NCBI RefSeq assembly: GCF_017916275.1
Contig: NZ_JAFMST010000001.1
Span: 248,001-312,000 of the forward strand
Direction of reading: 5' to 3'
Source of the DNA: Rubellimicrobium arenae
GTDB lineage: Bacteria > Pseudomonadota > Alphaproteobacteria > Rhodobacterales > Rhodobacteraceae
DNA length: 64,000 nt
The position numbers and the translations under genes are program-made. Position 1 is the stretch's first letter, and each line of letters opens with the position of its first letter. Of the stretch, positions 19,271-27,651 are shown piece by piece. Below the pieces are notes generated by a model. The model was not told where the DNA came from. It saw only the letters and a program-made list of their open reading frames with translations, and searched no databases.

Positions 19271-20728
19271 TCAGGCGGCCATCAGCTTGTCGAGATGTTC
19301 GCGGGCGGCGGTGAGGTCCTGGCGGAACTTCTCGGTCTCGAGCTCCTTGGCGACGGGATCGGGCAGGCGGAGCAGGAAGCTCGGGTGCACCGTCAGGAAG
19401 ACGGGGATGCCGTCAGGGCCGGATTCGACCGTGCCGCGCCGCTTGAGGATGCCATCGCGCGAGCCGGTGAGCGATTCCGCCGCCGAGGCGCCCAGCGCCA
19501 CGAGGAGCTTGGGCCGGACCAGCGACACCTCCTGCTGGAGCCACCACTTGCAGGCCGAGATCTCGCCGCCGTTGGGGCTCTGGTGGATGCGGCGGACGCC
19601 CTTGATCGTGTACTTGAAGTGCTTGACCGCGTTGGTGAGGAAGACCTTGGAGCGGTCGATGCCGGTGTCGCGCAGGATCTGGTCGAAGAGTTGCCCCGCC
19701 GGGCCGACGAAGGGGCGGCCGGCCAGATCCTCCTGATCGCCGGGCTGTTCGCCCACCATCATCAGCGCCGCGTCCAAGGGTCCTTCGCCGGGGACGGCCT
19801 GCGTCGCGTGGGCATGGAGCGGGCAGCGGGTGCAGGCGTCCTCCTCCTCCTTGAGGGCGGAGATCAGGCCGGGTGCGGCGAGGGGAGTTCTGGGCGGCGC
19901 GGGACGGGCGGCGATGGCCTTGGCGTAGAAGGGCGCGCGGGTCGGCGCGGCCTCGGCCATGGCGCGGACGCGGGTTTCGGCATTGGCGAGGAGGTCGGGG
20001 ATGGCGGCGGTCTCGGGCAGGTTCTTCCAGTAGCGCTTGGGCATCTCGGCCAGCATGCGGGCGGTCTTGACCCGCGCCGGATTGAAGATGTTGCGGAAAT
20101 AGGTGAGCCAGAGATCCTCGGCCGCGTCGTCGGGCAGGTCGGGCTTTTCGGCCCCTTCCTCGAAGGTGGTGACGCCATCCTCGAAGCGGGCCACGAGGTC
20201 GGGCGTGGCGATCAGCCAGTCCATGTCGGCGAAGCGACGGGCAAAGAAGGGCGCGGCGGGTTCGAGGGTGAAATGCGCGGGCTCGAACCAGGCGGCGAAG
20301 CGGCGGCGCGGGGCGGTGCGGTCGCCGATCTCGCGGAAGCGGACAAAGGCCTTGAGCTTGTGGAGGTCGCGGTGGACCGCCCGTTCCATCTGGCGGAGCG
20401 CGGTCAGGTCCTTGTCGGCCGGGTCCTGCATGAGGCCCGATTCGGTGCGCAGGCGCCACAGGACGGCGTAAAGGCGGGCGAAGCGTTCGGGGTCCTTGTG
20501 CCAGACCACCTGCGCGGCGAGGTGGACGAAGTTCTCGGGGACGCGGATCGCCCCGACCTTGGGCGCGGGCGGCGGCTCATCCTCGGCCCAAAGGACGGCC
20601 TCGCCGGGGCCGCGGCTCCAGGTGATCGCCTCGGGCGGGATGCGCGCGGACAGGCAGGCGCGGGCGGCCTCGCGCCAAGCCTCGGCGGTGCCGACCTTCG
20701 GGAGCGTCACATGGGGCATGAGGTTCAT
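19271..20728 (-). CDS. UdgX-type uracil-DNA glycosylase fused to a DUF4130 domain
   Basis: A 485-residue fusion. The N-terminal half (about 1-260) matches the DUF4130/TIGR03915 domain that is linked with DNA metabolism. The C-terminal half is a family-4-like uracil-DNA glycosylase with an iron-sulfur cysteine CTRCPLHAHATQ, GEQPGDQEDLAGRPFVGPAGQ, NAVKHFKY, and HPSFLLR. The segment KGVRRIHQSP carries the RRIH loop typical of UdgX, which links covalently to uracil in DNA. The next upstream gene is the radical SAM partner with which this protein nearly always occurs. The first ATG lies inside a LexA box; a second in-frame ATG at 20719 is an alternative start. Confidence 0.88.
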   Translation of the reverse strand: MNLMPHVTLPKVGTAEAWREAARACLSARIPPEAITWSRGPGEAVLWAEDEPPPAPKVGAIRVPENFVHLAAQVVWHKDPERFARLYAVLWRLRTESGLMQDPADKDLTALRQMERAVHRDLHKLKAFVRFREIGDRTAPRRRFAAWFEPAHFTLEPAAPFFARRFADMDWLIATPDLVARFEDGVTTFEEGAEKPDLPDDAAEDLWLTYFRNIFNPARVKTARMLAEMPKRYWKNLPETAAIPDLLANAETRVRAMAEAAPTRAPFYAKAIAARPAPPRTPLAAPGLISALKEEEDACTRCPLHAHATQAVPGEGPLDAALMMVGEQPGDQEDLAGRPFVGPAGQLFDQILRDTGIDRSKVFLTNAVKHFKYTIKGVRRIHQSPNGGEISACKWWLQQEVSLVRPKLLVALGASAAESLTGSRDGILKRRGTVESGPDGIPVFLTVHPSFLLRLPDPVAKELETEKFRQDLTAAREHLDKLMAA

Positions 20729-20737
20729 GTATTGTTC
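20723..20737 (-). promoter_or_regulatory. LexA (SOS) box overlapping the start of the UdgX-type gene
   Basis: On the plus strand GTTC-ATGTATT-GTTC, a perfect GTTC-N7-GTTC; read toward the gene it is GAAC-N7-GAAC. It overlaps the first ATG (20726-20728). No ribosome-binding site is visible in front, so transcription may begin inside the box and use either a leaderless ATG or the ATG at 20719. Confidence 0.75.
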
Positions 20738-20802
20738 TGCGCCTCGAGTCGCAACAATGAGCTAACGCGGGGACCGGGGCCAGGGGTCCCGGTGTGGCAG
20801 GG

Positions 20803-22038
20803 TCAGAACAGGCTGAGCTGTTCGGGTTCGGGCGCGAAGCGGGCGCGCAGGTCGGCACTGTCGGTGAGCGCCCCGGGGCTCCAGTCCGGCAGGGTGATGA
20901 AGGGCCGCGCCTTCTTGAGCGACGCCCCCATGCGAAGGAGGTCGTCGTAGCGCAGGCCGCGGTGCCGGCGCGTCTGGAGGACGCGGTCCACCGTCCTGGT
21001 GCCGAAGCCGGGGACGCGGAGCAGCATCTCGCGCGGGGCGCGCTGGACGTCGACCGGGAAGTGCTGCCGGTTCCGGAGCGCCCAGGCGAGCTTGGGGTCG
21101 ATCTGGAGGTCGAGGTTGCCGTCCTGCGCGATCTCGTCGGGCGAGAACTCGTAGAAGCGCATGAGCCAGTCGGCCTGGTAGAGCCGATGCTCGCGCAGGA
21201 GGGGCGGCGTCACCAGGGGAAGCTTGGCGGTCGAATCCGGGATGGGTGAGAAGGCCGAGTAATAGACCCGCTTGAGCCCATAGGAGCCGTAAAGGCGCGC
21301 GCTTTGCTGGAGGATCGTCGCGTCGTTCGTGGCGTCGGCGCCCACGATCATCTGGGTGGACTGGCCGGCCGGCGCGAACCTGGGCGCCGCGGTGCCCTGG
21401 AGGGACCGGTCGCTGGCCGCCTCGCGCCCGAGCCGGATGTCGGCCATGTGCTTGCGGATCTCGGCGGGCTTCTTTTCGGGCGCGAAGTCGGCGAGGCTTT
21501 GTTCGGTCGGAAGCTCGATATTGACCGACAGGCGGTCGGCGTAGAGCCCGGCCTCGGCCACCAGCGCGGGGTCGGCGCCGGGGATGGTCTTAAGGTGGAT
21601 GTAGCCGCGGAAGTCATGCTCTTCGCGCAGGGTCCTCACGATGCGGACCATGTCGCGCATCGTGTCGTCGGGCGACCGGATGATGCCCGAGGACAGGAAC
21701 AGCCCCTCGATGTAGTTGCGCCGATAGAATTCGAGGGTGAGGGTCACGACCTCCTCGGGCGTGAACCGGGCGCGCTGCACGTTCGAACTGACGCGGTTCA
21801 CGCAATAGGCGCAGTCGAAGATGCAGAAGTTGGTCATCAGGATCTTGAGCAGCGACACGCAGCGGCCATCCGGCGTGAAGCTATGGCAGATGCCGTTGCC
21901 ATCCGTGGAGCCCAGGCCCTTGCCGTCGCGGGAATCGCGGCGGGAGGTGCCGGACGAGGCACAGGAGGCGTCGTAGCGGGCTGCGTCCGAGAGGATCGCG
22001 AGCTTTTCCTGAAGGTTGGGTGCGGACATGACGTTCAT
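20803..22038 (-). CDS. Putative DNA modification/repair radical SAM protein
   Basis: A 411-residue radical SAM protein of the TIGR03916 type that is found linked to the UDG/DUF4130 fusion. The iron-sulfur motif CIFDCAYC is at about residue 77, after GICHSFTPDGRCVSLLKILMTN. Further motifs are FLSSGIIRSPDDTM, GYIHLKTIPGA, and a C-terminal helix-hairpin-helix-like segment (LLRVPGFGTRTVDRVLQTRR) that suits DNA binding. The reaction is unknown. It lies 74 bases upstream of the glycosylase on the same strand, and both have nearly identical operator/start regions. A second ATG at 22029 is an alternative start. Confidence 0.88.
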   Translation of the reverse strand: MNVMSAPNLQEKLAILSDAARYDASCASSGTSRRDSRDGKGLGSTDGNGICHSFTPDGRCVSLLKILMTNFCIFDCAYCVNRVSSNVQRARFTPEEVVTLTLEFYRRNYIEGLFLSSGIIRSPDDTMRDMVRIVRTLREEHDFRGYIHLKTIPGADPALVAEAGLYADRLSVNIELPTEQSLADFAPEKKPAEIRKHMADIRLGREAASDRSLQGTAAPRFAPAGQSTQMIVGADATNDATILQQSARLYGSYGLKRVYYSAFSPIPDSTAKLPLVTPPLLREHRLYQADWLMRFYEFSPDEIAQDGNLDLQIDPKLAWALRNRQHFPVDVQRAPREMLLRVPGFGTRTVDRVLQTRRHRGLRYDDLLRMGASLKKARPFITLPDWSPGALTDSADLRARFAPEPEQLSLF

Positions 22039-22047
22039 CTATTGTTC
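22033..22047 (-). promoter_or_regulatory. LexA (SOS) box overlapping the start of the radical SAM gene
   Basis: On the plus strand GTTC-ATCTATT-GTTC, a perfect GTTC-N7-GTTC. It overlaps the first ATG (22036-22038), exactly as in the glycosylase gene. Confidence 0.75.
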
Positions 22048-22167
22048 GCATCGGTCCCGTGCAAGGAACTGCGACATCCCGACCACCCCCCGACGGGTGC
22101 GGCAGGGGACCATGTCGTATCAGGATCATGATGGGTCGCATTGGCCCTTGGGCTGACGCAGCGAGCC

Positions 22168-24195
22168 ATGCAGGCTGGCCCCCAGGACAACCGAGCGCGG
22201 AGACCAAGGGTGGCCCGAGACCTTGAACCCCTGTTCCGCGTCACCGAGGAGCCCGACCTTGGCATCGTGCTGGCCGACGGCTGCCGGCTGTCGGCCCGGG
22301 TCTGGCGGCCCGAGGGCGCGGGGCCGGTGCCGGCGATCCTCGAATTCCTGCCCTACCGCAAGCGCGACGGCACCGTGGTGCGGGACGCGCTGACGCATCC
22401 CTGGTTCGCGGCGCGGGGCTACGCCTGCCTGCGGGTGGACATGCGCGGGAACGGCGATTCGGACGGGCTGATGGAGGACGAGTATTCGCCCCAGGAGCTG
22501 TCGGACGCCTGCGAGGTCATCGCCTGGATCGCGGCGCAGCCGTGGTGCAGCGGCCGGGTCGGCATGATGGGGATCAGCTGGGGCGGGTTCAATTCCTTGC
22601 AGGTGGCGGCGCTGCGACCGCCGGCGCTGGGCGCCATCATCACGCTCTGCTCCACGGTGGACCGCTACGCCGACGACATTCACTGGAAGGGCGGGTGCCT
22701 TCTCAACGAGAACCTGGGCTGGGGGGCGACGATGTGGTCGTACTCCTCCCGGCCGCCCGATCCGGCGCTGCGGCCCGACTGGCGCGAGGTCTGGCGCGCG
22801 CGGCTGGAGGCCGAGCCCTTCCTGCCCGCCGTCTGGCTGCGGCACCAGCGGCGCGACGCCTATTGGCGGCACGGGTCGGTCTGCGAGGACTTCGGCGCGA
22901 TCCGCGCGGCGACCCTGGCGGTGGGCGGCTGGGGCGACAGCTACAAGAACGTGCCGCCGGCGCTGCTGGAGGGCCTGTCGGCTCCGGTCAAGGCGATCAT
23001 CGGGCCGTGGATCCACAAGTATCCGCATTTCGCCGTGCCCGAGCCGCGCATCGGATTTCTGCAGGAAGCCCTGCGCTGGTGGGATCGCTGGCTCCGCGAC
23101 GAGCCGAACGGCGTCGAGGACGACCCCGCCTACCGCGCCTACCTGATGGACGGCCTCCGTCCCGCGACCTGGTACAAGGAGCGTCCGGGCCTGTGGATCA
23201 CCGAGGACAGCTGGCCGTCGCCCCGGATCGGCACCCAGCACCTGGAGTTCGGGGACCGGACGCTCGGCCCGGCGGCGCCGTTCGAGATCGTCCTCGCTTC
23301 CCCGCAGCATTGCGGGGCGGAGGGCGGAGAATTCTGCGCCATCTGGCTCGGGCCCGAGATGCCGGGCGACCAGCGGGCGGACGACGCCCTGTCGGCCTGC
23401 TTTGACAGCGGAGCCCTGGAGGAGACGGACATCGTCGGCGCGCCGGTGGTGACCCTGCGGCTGCGGTCGGACCGTCCGGTGGCGATGGTGGCGGTCCGGC
23501 TCTGCCATCTGCATCCCGACGGCGCCTCGACCCGGATCACCTGGGGCGCGCTGAACCTGACGCACCGGGACAGCCATGCCGATCCTGTGCCTCTCGTGCC
23601 CGGCGAGGAGGTCGAGGTCCGCGTGACGCTCGACCATATCGCGTACCGGCTGCCGGCAGGGCACCGGCTGCGGGTGGCCGTGTCGTCGAGCTACTGGCCG
23701 ATGTTCTGGCCGATGCCCGAGCCGGTGACGCTGACCCTGGCCGGGGGTGGTCTGGACCTGCCGGTGCGGCCGCGGGCCGAGGGGGACGAATGCGCCTTTC
23801 CCCCTCCGCAGGCGGCGGAGCCTCTGAAGGAGCGGGAGCTGCGCGCCCCGTCCCATGTGCGGCGCACCGAGATCGACCAGCGGAGCGGCGCGGTCACGCT
23901 CGTCATCGAGGACGATTTCGGGATGCAGGAGAACGGCGACCACGGGCTCATCTACGGGTCGGTGCTGCGCGAACGGTGGAGCATCCATCCCGACGACCCC
24001 CTCTCGGCGCGGGGCTGGGTGCACTGGACGCAGGAGATCCGCCGCGACGGGATCGAGATGCGGACCGAGGCCACGTCGGAGATGTGGTCGGACGCCGGCA
24101 GCTTTCACCTCAAGGGGCGCTTGGAGGCCTGGGAGGGCACGGCCCTGATCCACGCCCGCGACGTGGAGGAAAGCATTCCGCGCGACTTTCTGTGA
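22168..24195 (+). CDS. CocE/NonD-family (X-Pro dipeptidyl-peptidase-like) hydrolase
   Basis: A 675-residue alpha/beta hydrolase of the CocE/NonD family, which hydrolyses acyl esters or amide bonds of small substrates. The catalytic domain carries the nucleophile Ser in MMGISWGGFNS (about residue 140), VDMRGNGDSDG before it, and the acid/His region near GPWIHKYPHF. The C-terminal jelly-roll domain (about 420-670) has LRLRSDRPVAMVAVRLCHLHPDG and YRLPAGHRLRVAVSSSYWPMFWP. The start is uncertain: the ATG at 22168 is used, and a GTG at 22211 is also possible. It leads an ABC importer on the same strand, so it may act on what that importer brings in. Confidence 0.85.
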   Translation: MQAGPQDNRARRPRVARDLEPLFRVTEEPDLGIVLADGCRLSARVWRPEGAGPVPAILEFLPYRKRDGTVVRDALTHPWFAARGYACLRVDMRGNGDSDGLMEDEYSPQELSDACEVIAWIAAQPWCSGRVGMMGISWGGFNSLQVAALRPPALGAIITLCSTVDRYADDIHWKGGCLLNENLGWGATMWSYSSRPPDPALRPDWREVWRARLEAEPFLPAVWLRHQRRDAYWRHGSVCEDFGAIRAATLAVGGWGDSYKNVPPALLEGLSAPVKAIIGPWIHKYPHFAVPEPRIGFLQEALRWWDRWLRDEPNGVEDDPAYRAYLMDGLRPATWYKERPGLWITEDSWPSPRIGTQHLEFGDRTLGPAAPFEIVLASPQHCGAEGGEFCAIWLGPEMPGDQRADDALSACFDSGALEETDIVGAPVVTLRLRSDRPVAMVAVRLCHLHPDGASTRITWGALNLTHRDSHADPVPLVPGEEVEVRVTLDHIAYRLPAGHRLRVAVSSSYWPMFWPMPEPVTLTLAGGGLDLPVRPRAEGDECAFPPPQAAEPLKERELRAPSHVRRTEIDQRSGAVTLVIEDDFGMQENGDHGLIYGSVLRERWSIHPDDPLSARGWVHWTQEIRRDGIEMRTEATSEMWSDAGSFHLKGRLEAWEGTALIHARDVEESIPRDFL

Positions 24196-24273
24196 GCGCC
24201 CGAAAGATTCGTTGTTCCGCAAGCGGCGTGCGGTTTACGCTGCGATAAAAAGAATGAACAGGGAGCCTTAACG

Positions 24274-25869
24274 ATGAACGACGAACTCCGGTATCTGCTG
24301 GGGCGGACGGTGCGTGGGCGGATGAACCGTCGCGACTTTCTGGGACGCGCGGCGGCGCTGGGCGTGTCGGCGGCGACCGCGAACACGCTTCTCGCGACCG
24401 CCGTTCGCGCCGAAGGTCCGATCAAGGGCGGAACCCTCCGCTTTGGCCTCCAGGGCGGGGAGAGCACCAGCTCGCTCGATCCGGCGCTCGCGGCCTCGCA
24501 GGTGCCGTTCCAGAACCTGTCCACCATCGGTGAGCCGCTGGTCGAGGTCGGGCCGGACGGGTCGATCGTGCCCCGCGTGGCCGAGGCCGTGGACAGCACC
24601 CCGGACGCGAAGACCTGGACCTTCACGATCCGCAAGGGGATCGAGTTCCACAACGGCAAGACGCTGACGCCGGACGACGTGCTCGCGACGCTGCAGCGCC
24701 ACTCGGACGAGAAGTCGCAGTCGGGCGCCCTGGGCATCATGCAGGGCATCGAGTCGATGACGGTGGATGGCGACCACGTGGTGGTGACGCTGGCCACGCC
24801 CAACGCCGACCTGCCGTACCTGATGGCCGATTATCACCTGATGATGCAGCCGAACGGCGGGCGCGACAGCCCGGCGGACGGGATCATGTCCGGCCCCTAC
24901 AAGGTGGTCAGAGACGAGCCCGGCGTGCGCCACGTCTTCGAGCGTTTCGCCAACTACTGGGACCCGACGCGCGGGCATGTCGACACGATCGAGAACATCG
25001 TCATCAACGACCCCACCGCGCGGATGGCGGCGCTCCAGTCCGGGCAGGTCCATGTCGTCAACCGGGTCGAGCCCCGGACGGCCGCCCTGCTGTCCCGCGC
25101 GCCGGGGGTGTCGGTGACCTCGGCCAAGGGGCGGGGGCACTACGTCTTCATCATGCGCTGCGACGCCGCGCCCTTTGACAACAAGGACCTGCGGCTCGCC
25201 CTGAAATACGCCATCAACCGGCAGCAGATGCTGGACACGGTGCTGGCGGGCTACGGGTCGCTGGGGAACGACATCCCGATCAACGCCTCCTACCCGCTGT
25301 TCGACGAAAGCTGGCTGCCCCAGCGCGAGTACGATCCCGAGAAGGCGGCCTTCCACTACAAGGCCTCGGGGCACGACGGCTCTCCGATCGTGCTGCGGAC
25401 GTCGGACGTGGCCTTCCCGGGCGCGATCGACGCGGCGGCGCTGTTCCAGCAATCGGCGGCGGCGGCGGGCATCCCCCTCGAGATCCAGCGCGAGCCGGGC
25501 GACGGCTACTGGTCCGAGGTCTGGAACAAGCAGCCCTTCTGCGCCTCCTACTGGGGCGGCCGGCCGGTGCAGGACCAGATGTATTCGACGGCCTACCAGT
25601 CGTCGGCCGACTGGAACGACACCGCGTTCAAGAACGAACGCTTCGACCAGCTCATGCAGGAAGCGCGGGGCGAGCTCGACCAGGCCAAGCGCAAGGACAT
25701 GTATGGCGAGATGGCCAGGATCCTGCATGAAGAAGGGGGTCTCATCTGCCCGATGTTCAACGACTTTGTCGAGGCGCACGGTCCCGAGGTGCAGGGCTGG
25801 TTCGAGGACCCGACGCAGGAGCTCATGAACGGGCTCGCGGGCGTCAAGCTTTGGCTGAGCTCGAACTGA
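24274..25869 (+). CDS. Peptide/oligopeptide-type ABC transporter substrate-binding protein
   Basis: A 531-residue periplasmic binding protein of the SBP_bac_5 (DppA/OppA) family. The N-terminus has a twin-arginine signal (RRDFLGRAAALGVSAATAN) and is probably cut after AVRA near residue 47, which suggests export in a folded state. The mature part begins GPIKGGTLRFGL and has FTIRKGIEFHNGKTLTPDDV and LALKYAINRQQMLDTVL, the family's typical segments. It is the first of four transporter genes in a row. Substrate is not evident. Confidence 0.9.
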   Translation: MNDELRYLLGRTVRGRMNRRDFLGRAAALGVSAATANTLLATAVRAEGPIKGGTLRFGLQGGESTSSLDPALAASQVPFQNLSTIGEPLVEVGPDGSIVPRVAEAVDSTPDAKTWTFTIRKGIEFHNGKTLTPDDVLATLQRHSDEKSQSGALGIMQGIESMTVDGDHVVVTLATPNADLPYLMADYHLMMQPNGGRDSPADGIMSGPYKVVRDEPGVRHVFERFANYWDPTRGHVDTIENIVINDPTARMAALQSGQVHVVNRVEPRTAALLSRAPGVSVTSAKGRGHYVFIMRCDAAPFDNKDLRLALKYAINRQQMLDTVLAGYGSLGNDIPINASYPLFDESWLPQREYDPEKAAFHYKASGHDGSPIVLRTSDVAFPGAIDAAALFQQSAAAAGIPLEIQREPGDGYWSEVWNKQPFCASYWGGRPVQDQMYSTAYQSSADWNDTAFKNERFDQLMQEARGELDQAKRKDMYGEMARILHEEGGLICPMFNDFVEAHGPEVQGWFEDPTQELMNGLAGVKLWLSSN

Positions 25870-25879
25870 GGCGGGGCGC

Positions 25880-26836
25880 GTGCATCCGCTCCTGAAGATG
25901 GTGGTCCAGCGCGTCGCGCTGGGCTGCCTCCTGCTGATCGCCGCCTCGGTCGCGATCTTTGCCGGGACCGAGGTCCTGCCGGGAGACGTGGCCGCCTCGG
26001 TCCTGGGGCAGTCGGCGACGCCCCAGGCGCTCGCGAACCTCCGGGCGGAGATGGGGCTCGATGAGCCGGCGACCACGCGCTACTTCGCCTGGCTGCTGGG
26101 CGCGCTGCACGGGGACCTGGGCACCGCGCTCTCGAACAAGCAGGACATCGCGGCCGCCATGGGCCAGCGGCTGGGCAACACGCTGTTCCTGGCCTCCTGC
26201 GCGGCGGCCATCGCCGTGCCGCTGTCCATCCTGCTGGGCCTCATCGCGGTCCGCTACCGGGGGCGCTGGCCGGATCGGCTGATCTCGGGCGTGACGCTTG
26301 CCACCGTGTCCGTTCCTGAGTTTCTATTGGGTTACATCGTGATCTTCGCGCTGGCTGTGAAGTATCGCCTGTTCCCGTCCGTGGCCACGATCTACGCCGG
26401 GATGAGCCTGGGCGAGAAGCTTCAGGTGATCGCCCTGCCGGTGATCGTGCTGGTGCTGGTCGTCCTGGGGCACATGATGCGGATGACGCGGGCGGCGATC
26501 CTGAACGTCATGCAGAGCCCCTACATCGAGACGGCGGAGCTCAAGGGCCTGCGCCCCTTCGCCATCATCGCGCGGCACGCCTTTCCGAATGCCATCGCGC
26601 CGGTGGTGAACGTGGTGATGATCAACCTTGCCTATCTGGTGGTGGGCGTGGTCGTGGTCGAGGTCGTCTTCGTCTACCCGGGGATGGGGCAGTACCTTGT
26701 CGATCACGTGGCCAAGCGGGACGTTCCGGTGGTGCAGGCCTGCGGGCTGGTGTTCGCCGCCGTGTACATCGGCTTCAACCTCCTGGCCGACATCCTGTCG
26801 ATCCTCGCGAACCCCCGGCTGAGGCACCCGAGATGA
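25880..26836 (+). CDS. ABC transporter permease, DppB/OppB type
   Basis: A 318-residue inner-membrane permease with six helices. Starts at a GTG (25880), 10 bases after the binding-protein gene. The DppB pattern is seen in the first periplasmic stretch (GDVAASVLGQSATPQALANLRAEMGLDEP) and in the EAA loop TAELKGLRPFAIIARHAFPNAIAPV, which contacts the ATPase. Its stop overlaps the next start by 4 bases (ATGA). Confidence 0.92.
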   Translation: MHPLLKMVVQRVALGCLLLIAASVAIFAGTEVLPGDVAASVLGQSATPQALANLRAEMGLDEPATTRYFAWLLGALHGDLGTALSNKQDIAAAMGQRLGNTLFLASCAAAIAVPLSILLGLIAVRYRGRWPDRLISGVTLATVSVPEFLLGYIVIFALAVKYRLFPSVATIYAGMSLGEKLQVIALPVIVLVLVVLGHMMRMTRAAILNVMQSPYIETAELKGLRPFAIIARHAFPNAIAPVVNVVMINLAYLVVGVVVVEVVFVYPGMGQYLVDHVAKRDVPVVQACGLVFAAVYIGFNLLADILSILANPRLRHPR

Positions 26837-27651
26837 TGCGCGTTCCCCCTTCGGCCCTGCTGGGGCTCCTGGTCACGGCGGTCTTCTTCGGCGGCGCGAT
26901 CCTGGCGCCCTGGATCTCGCCCTATTCCTACGACGCGACGGTGGGCGGCGTCTGGGAGCCGGCCACGGCGGCGCACTGGCTCGGCACCGACGGGATCGGG
27001 CGGGACGTGCTGTCGCGCATGATCTGGGGGGGGCAGATCACCATCTGGGTCGCGACGGCGGCGACGCTGCTGAGCTTTGTCACCGGATCGGTGCTGGGCT
27101 TCACGGCGGCAGTGGCGGGCGGCTGGGTGGACCAGGCGCTGTCGCGCTTTGTCGACCTCGTCATGTCGGTGCCGTCGCTGATCTTCGCGCTGGTGGTGCT
27201 GTCGGTGATGCCGGTGACGCTGCCGGTGCTGATCCTGGTCATGGGCCTCCTGGACGCGACGCGTGTGTTCCGGCTGGCGCGGGCCGTGGCGGTGGACATC
27301 ACGGTCATGGACTACGTCGAGGCCGCGCGCCTGCGCGGCGAGGGCTGGGGCTGGATCATCTTCCGCGAGATCCTGCCCAACGCCCTGTCGCCGCTGGTCG
27401 CCGAGATGGGCCTGCGGTTCATCTTCATGGTGCTGTTCATCTCGACGCTGTCCTTCCTGGGCCTGGGCGTGCAGCCGCCGCTCGCCGACTGGGGCGGCAT
27501 CGTGAAGGAGAACAAGGACGGCATCGTCTACGGCATCCCGGCGGCCCTTTATCCGGCGGTGGCCATCGCGACGCTGGCGATCTCGGTCAACCTCGTGGCG
27601 GATTGGATCCTGAACCGCACGACCAGCCTCAAGGGAGGGCGCGGTGCCTGA
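26833..27651 (+). CDS. ABC transporter permease, DppC/OppC type
   Basis: A 272-residue permease that pairs with the preceding one. It has HWLGTDGIGRDVLSRMIWGGQI, the DppC hallmark, and the EAA loop YVEAARLRGEGWGWIIFREILPNALSPL. The start ATG overlaps the stop of the preceding gene, and its end overlaps the ATPase gene by 8 bases, so the three are tightly coupled. Confidence 0.92.
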   Translation: MMRVPPSALLGLLVTAVFFGGAILAPWISPYSYDATVGGVWEPATAAHWLGTDGIGRDVLSRMIWGGQITIWVATAATLLSFVTGSVLGFTAAVAGGWVDQALSRFVDLVMSVPSLIFALVVLSVMPVTLPVLILVMGLLDATRVFRLARAVAVDITVMDYVEAARLRGEGWGWIIFREILPNALSPLVAEMGLRFIFMVLFISTLSFLGLGVQPPLADWGGIVKENKDGIVYGIPAALYPAVAIATLAISVNLVADWILNRTTSLKGGRGA

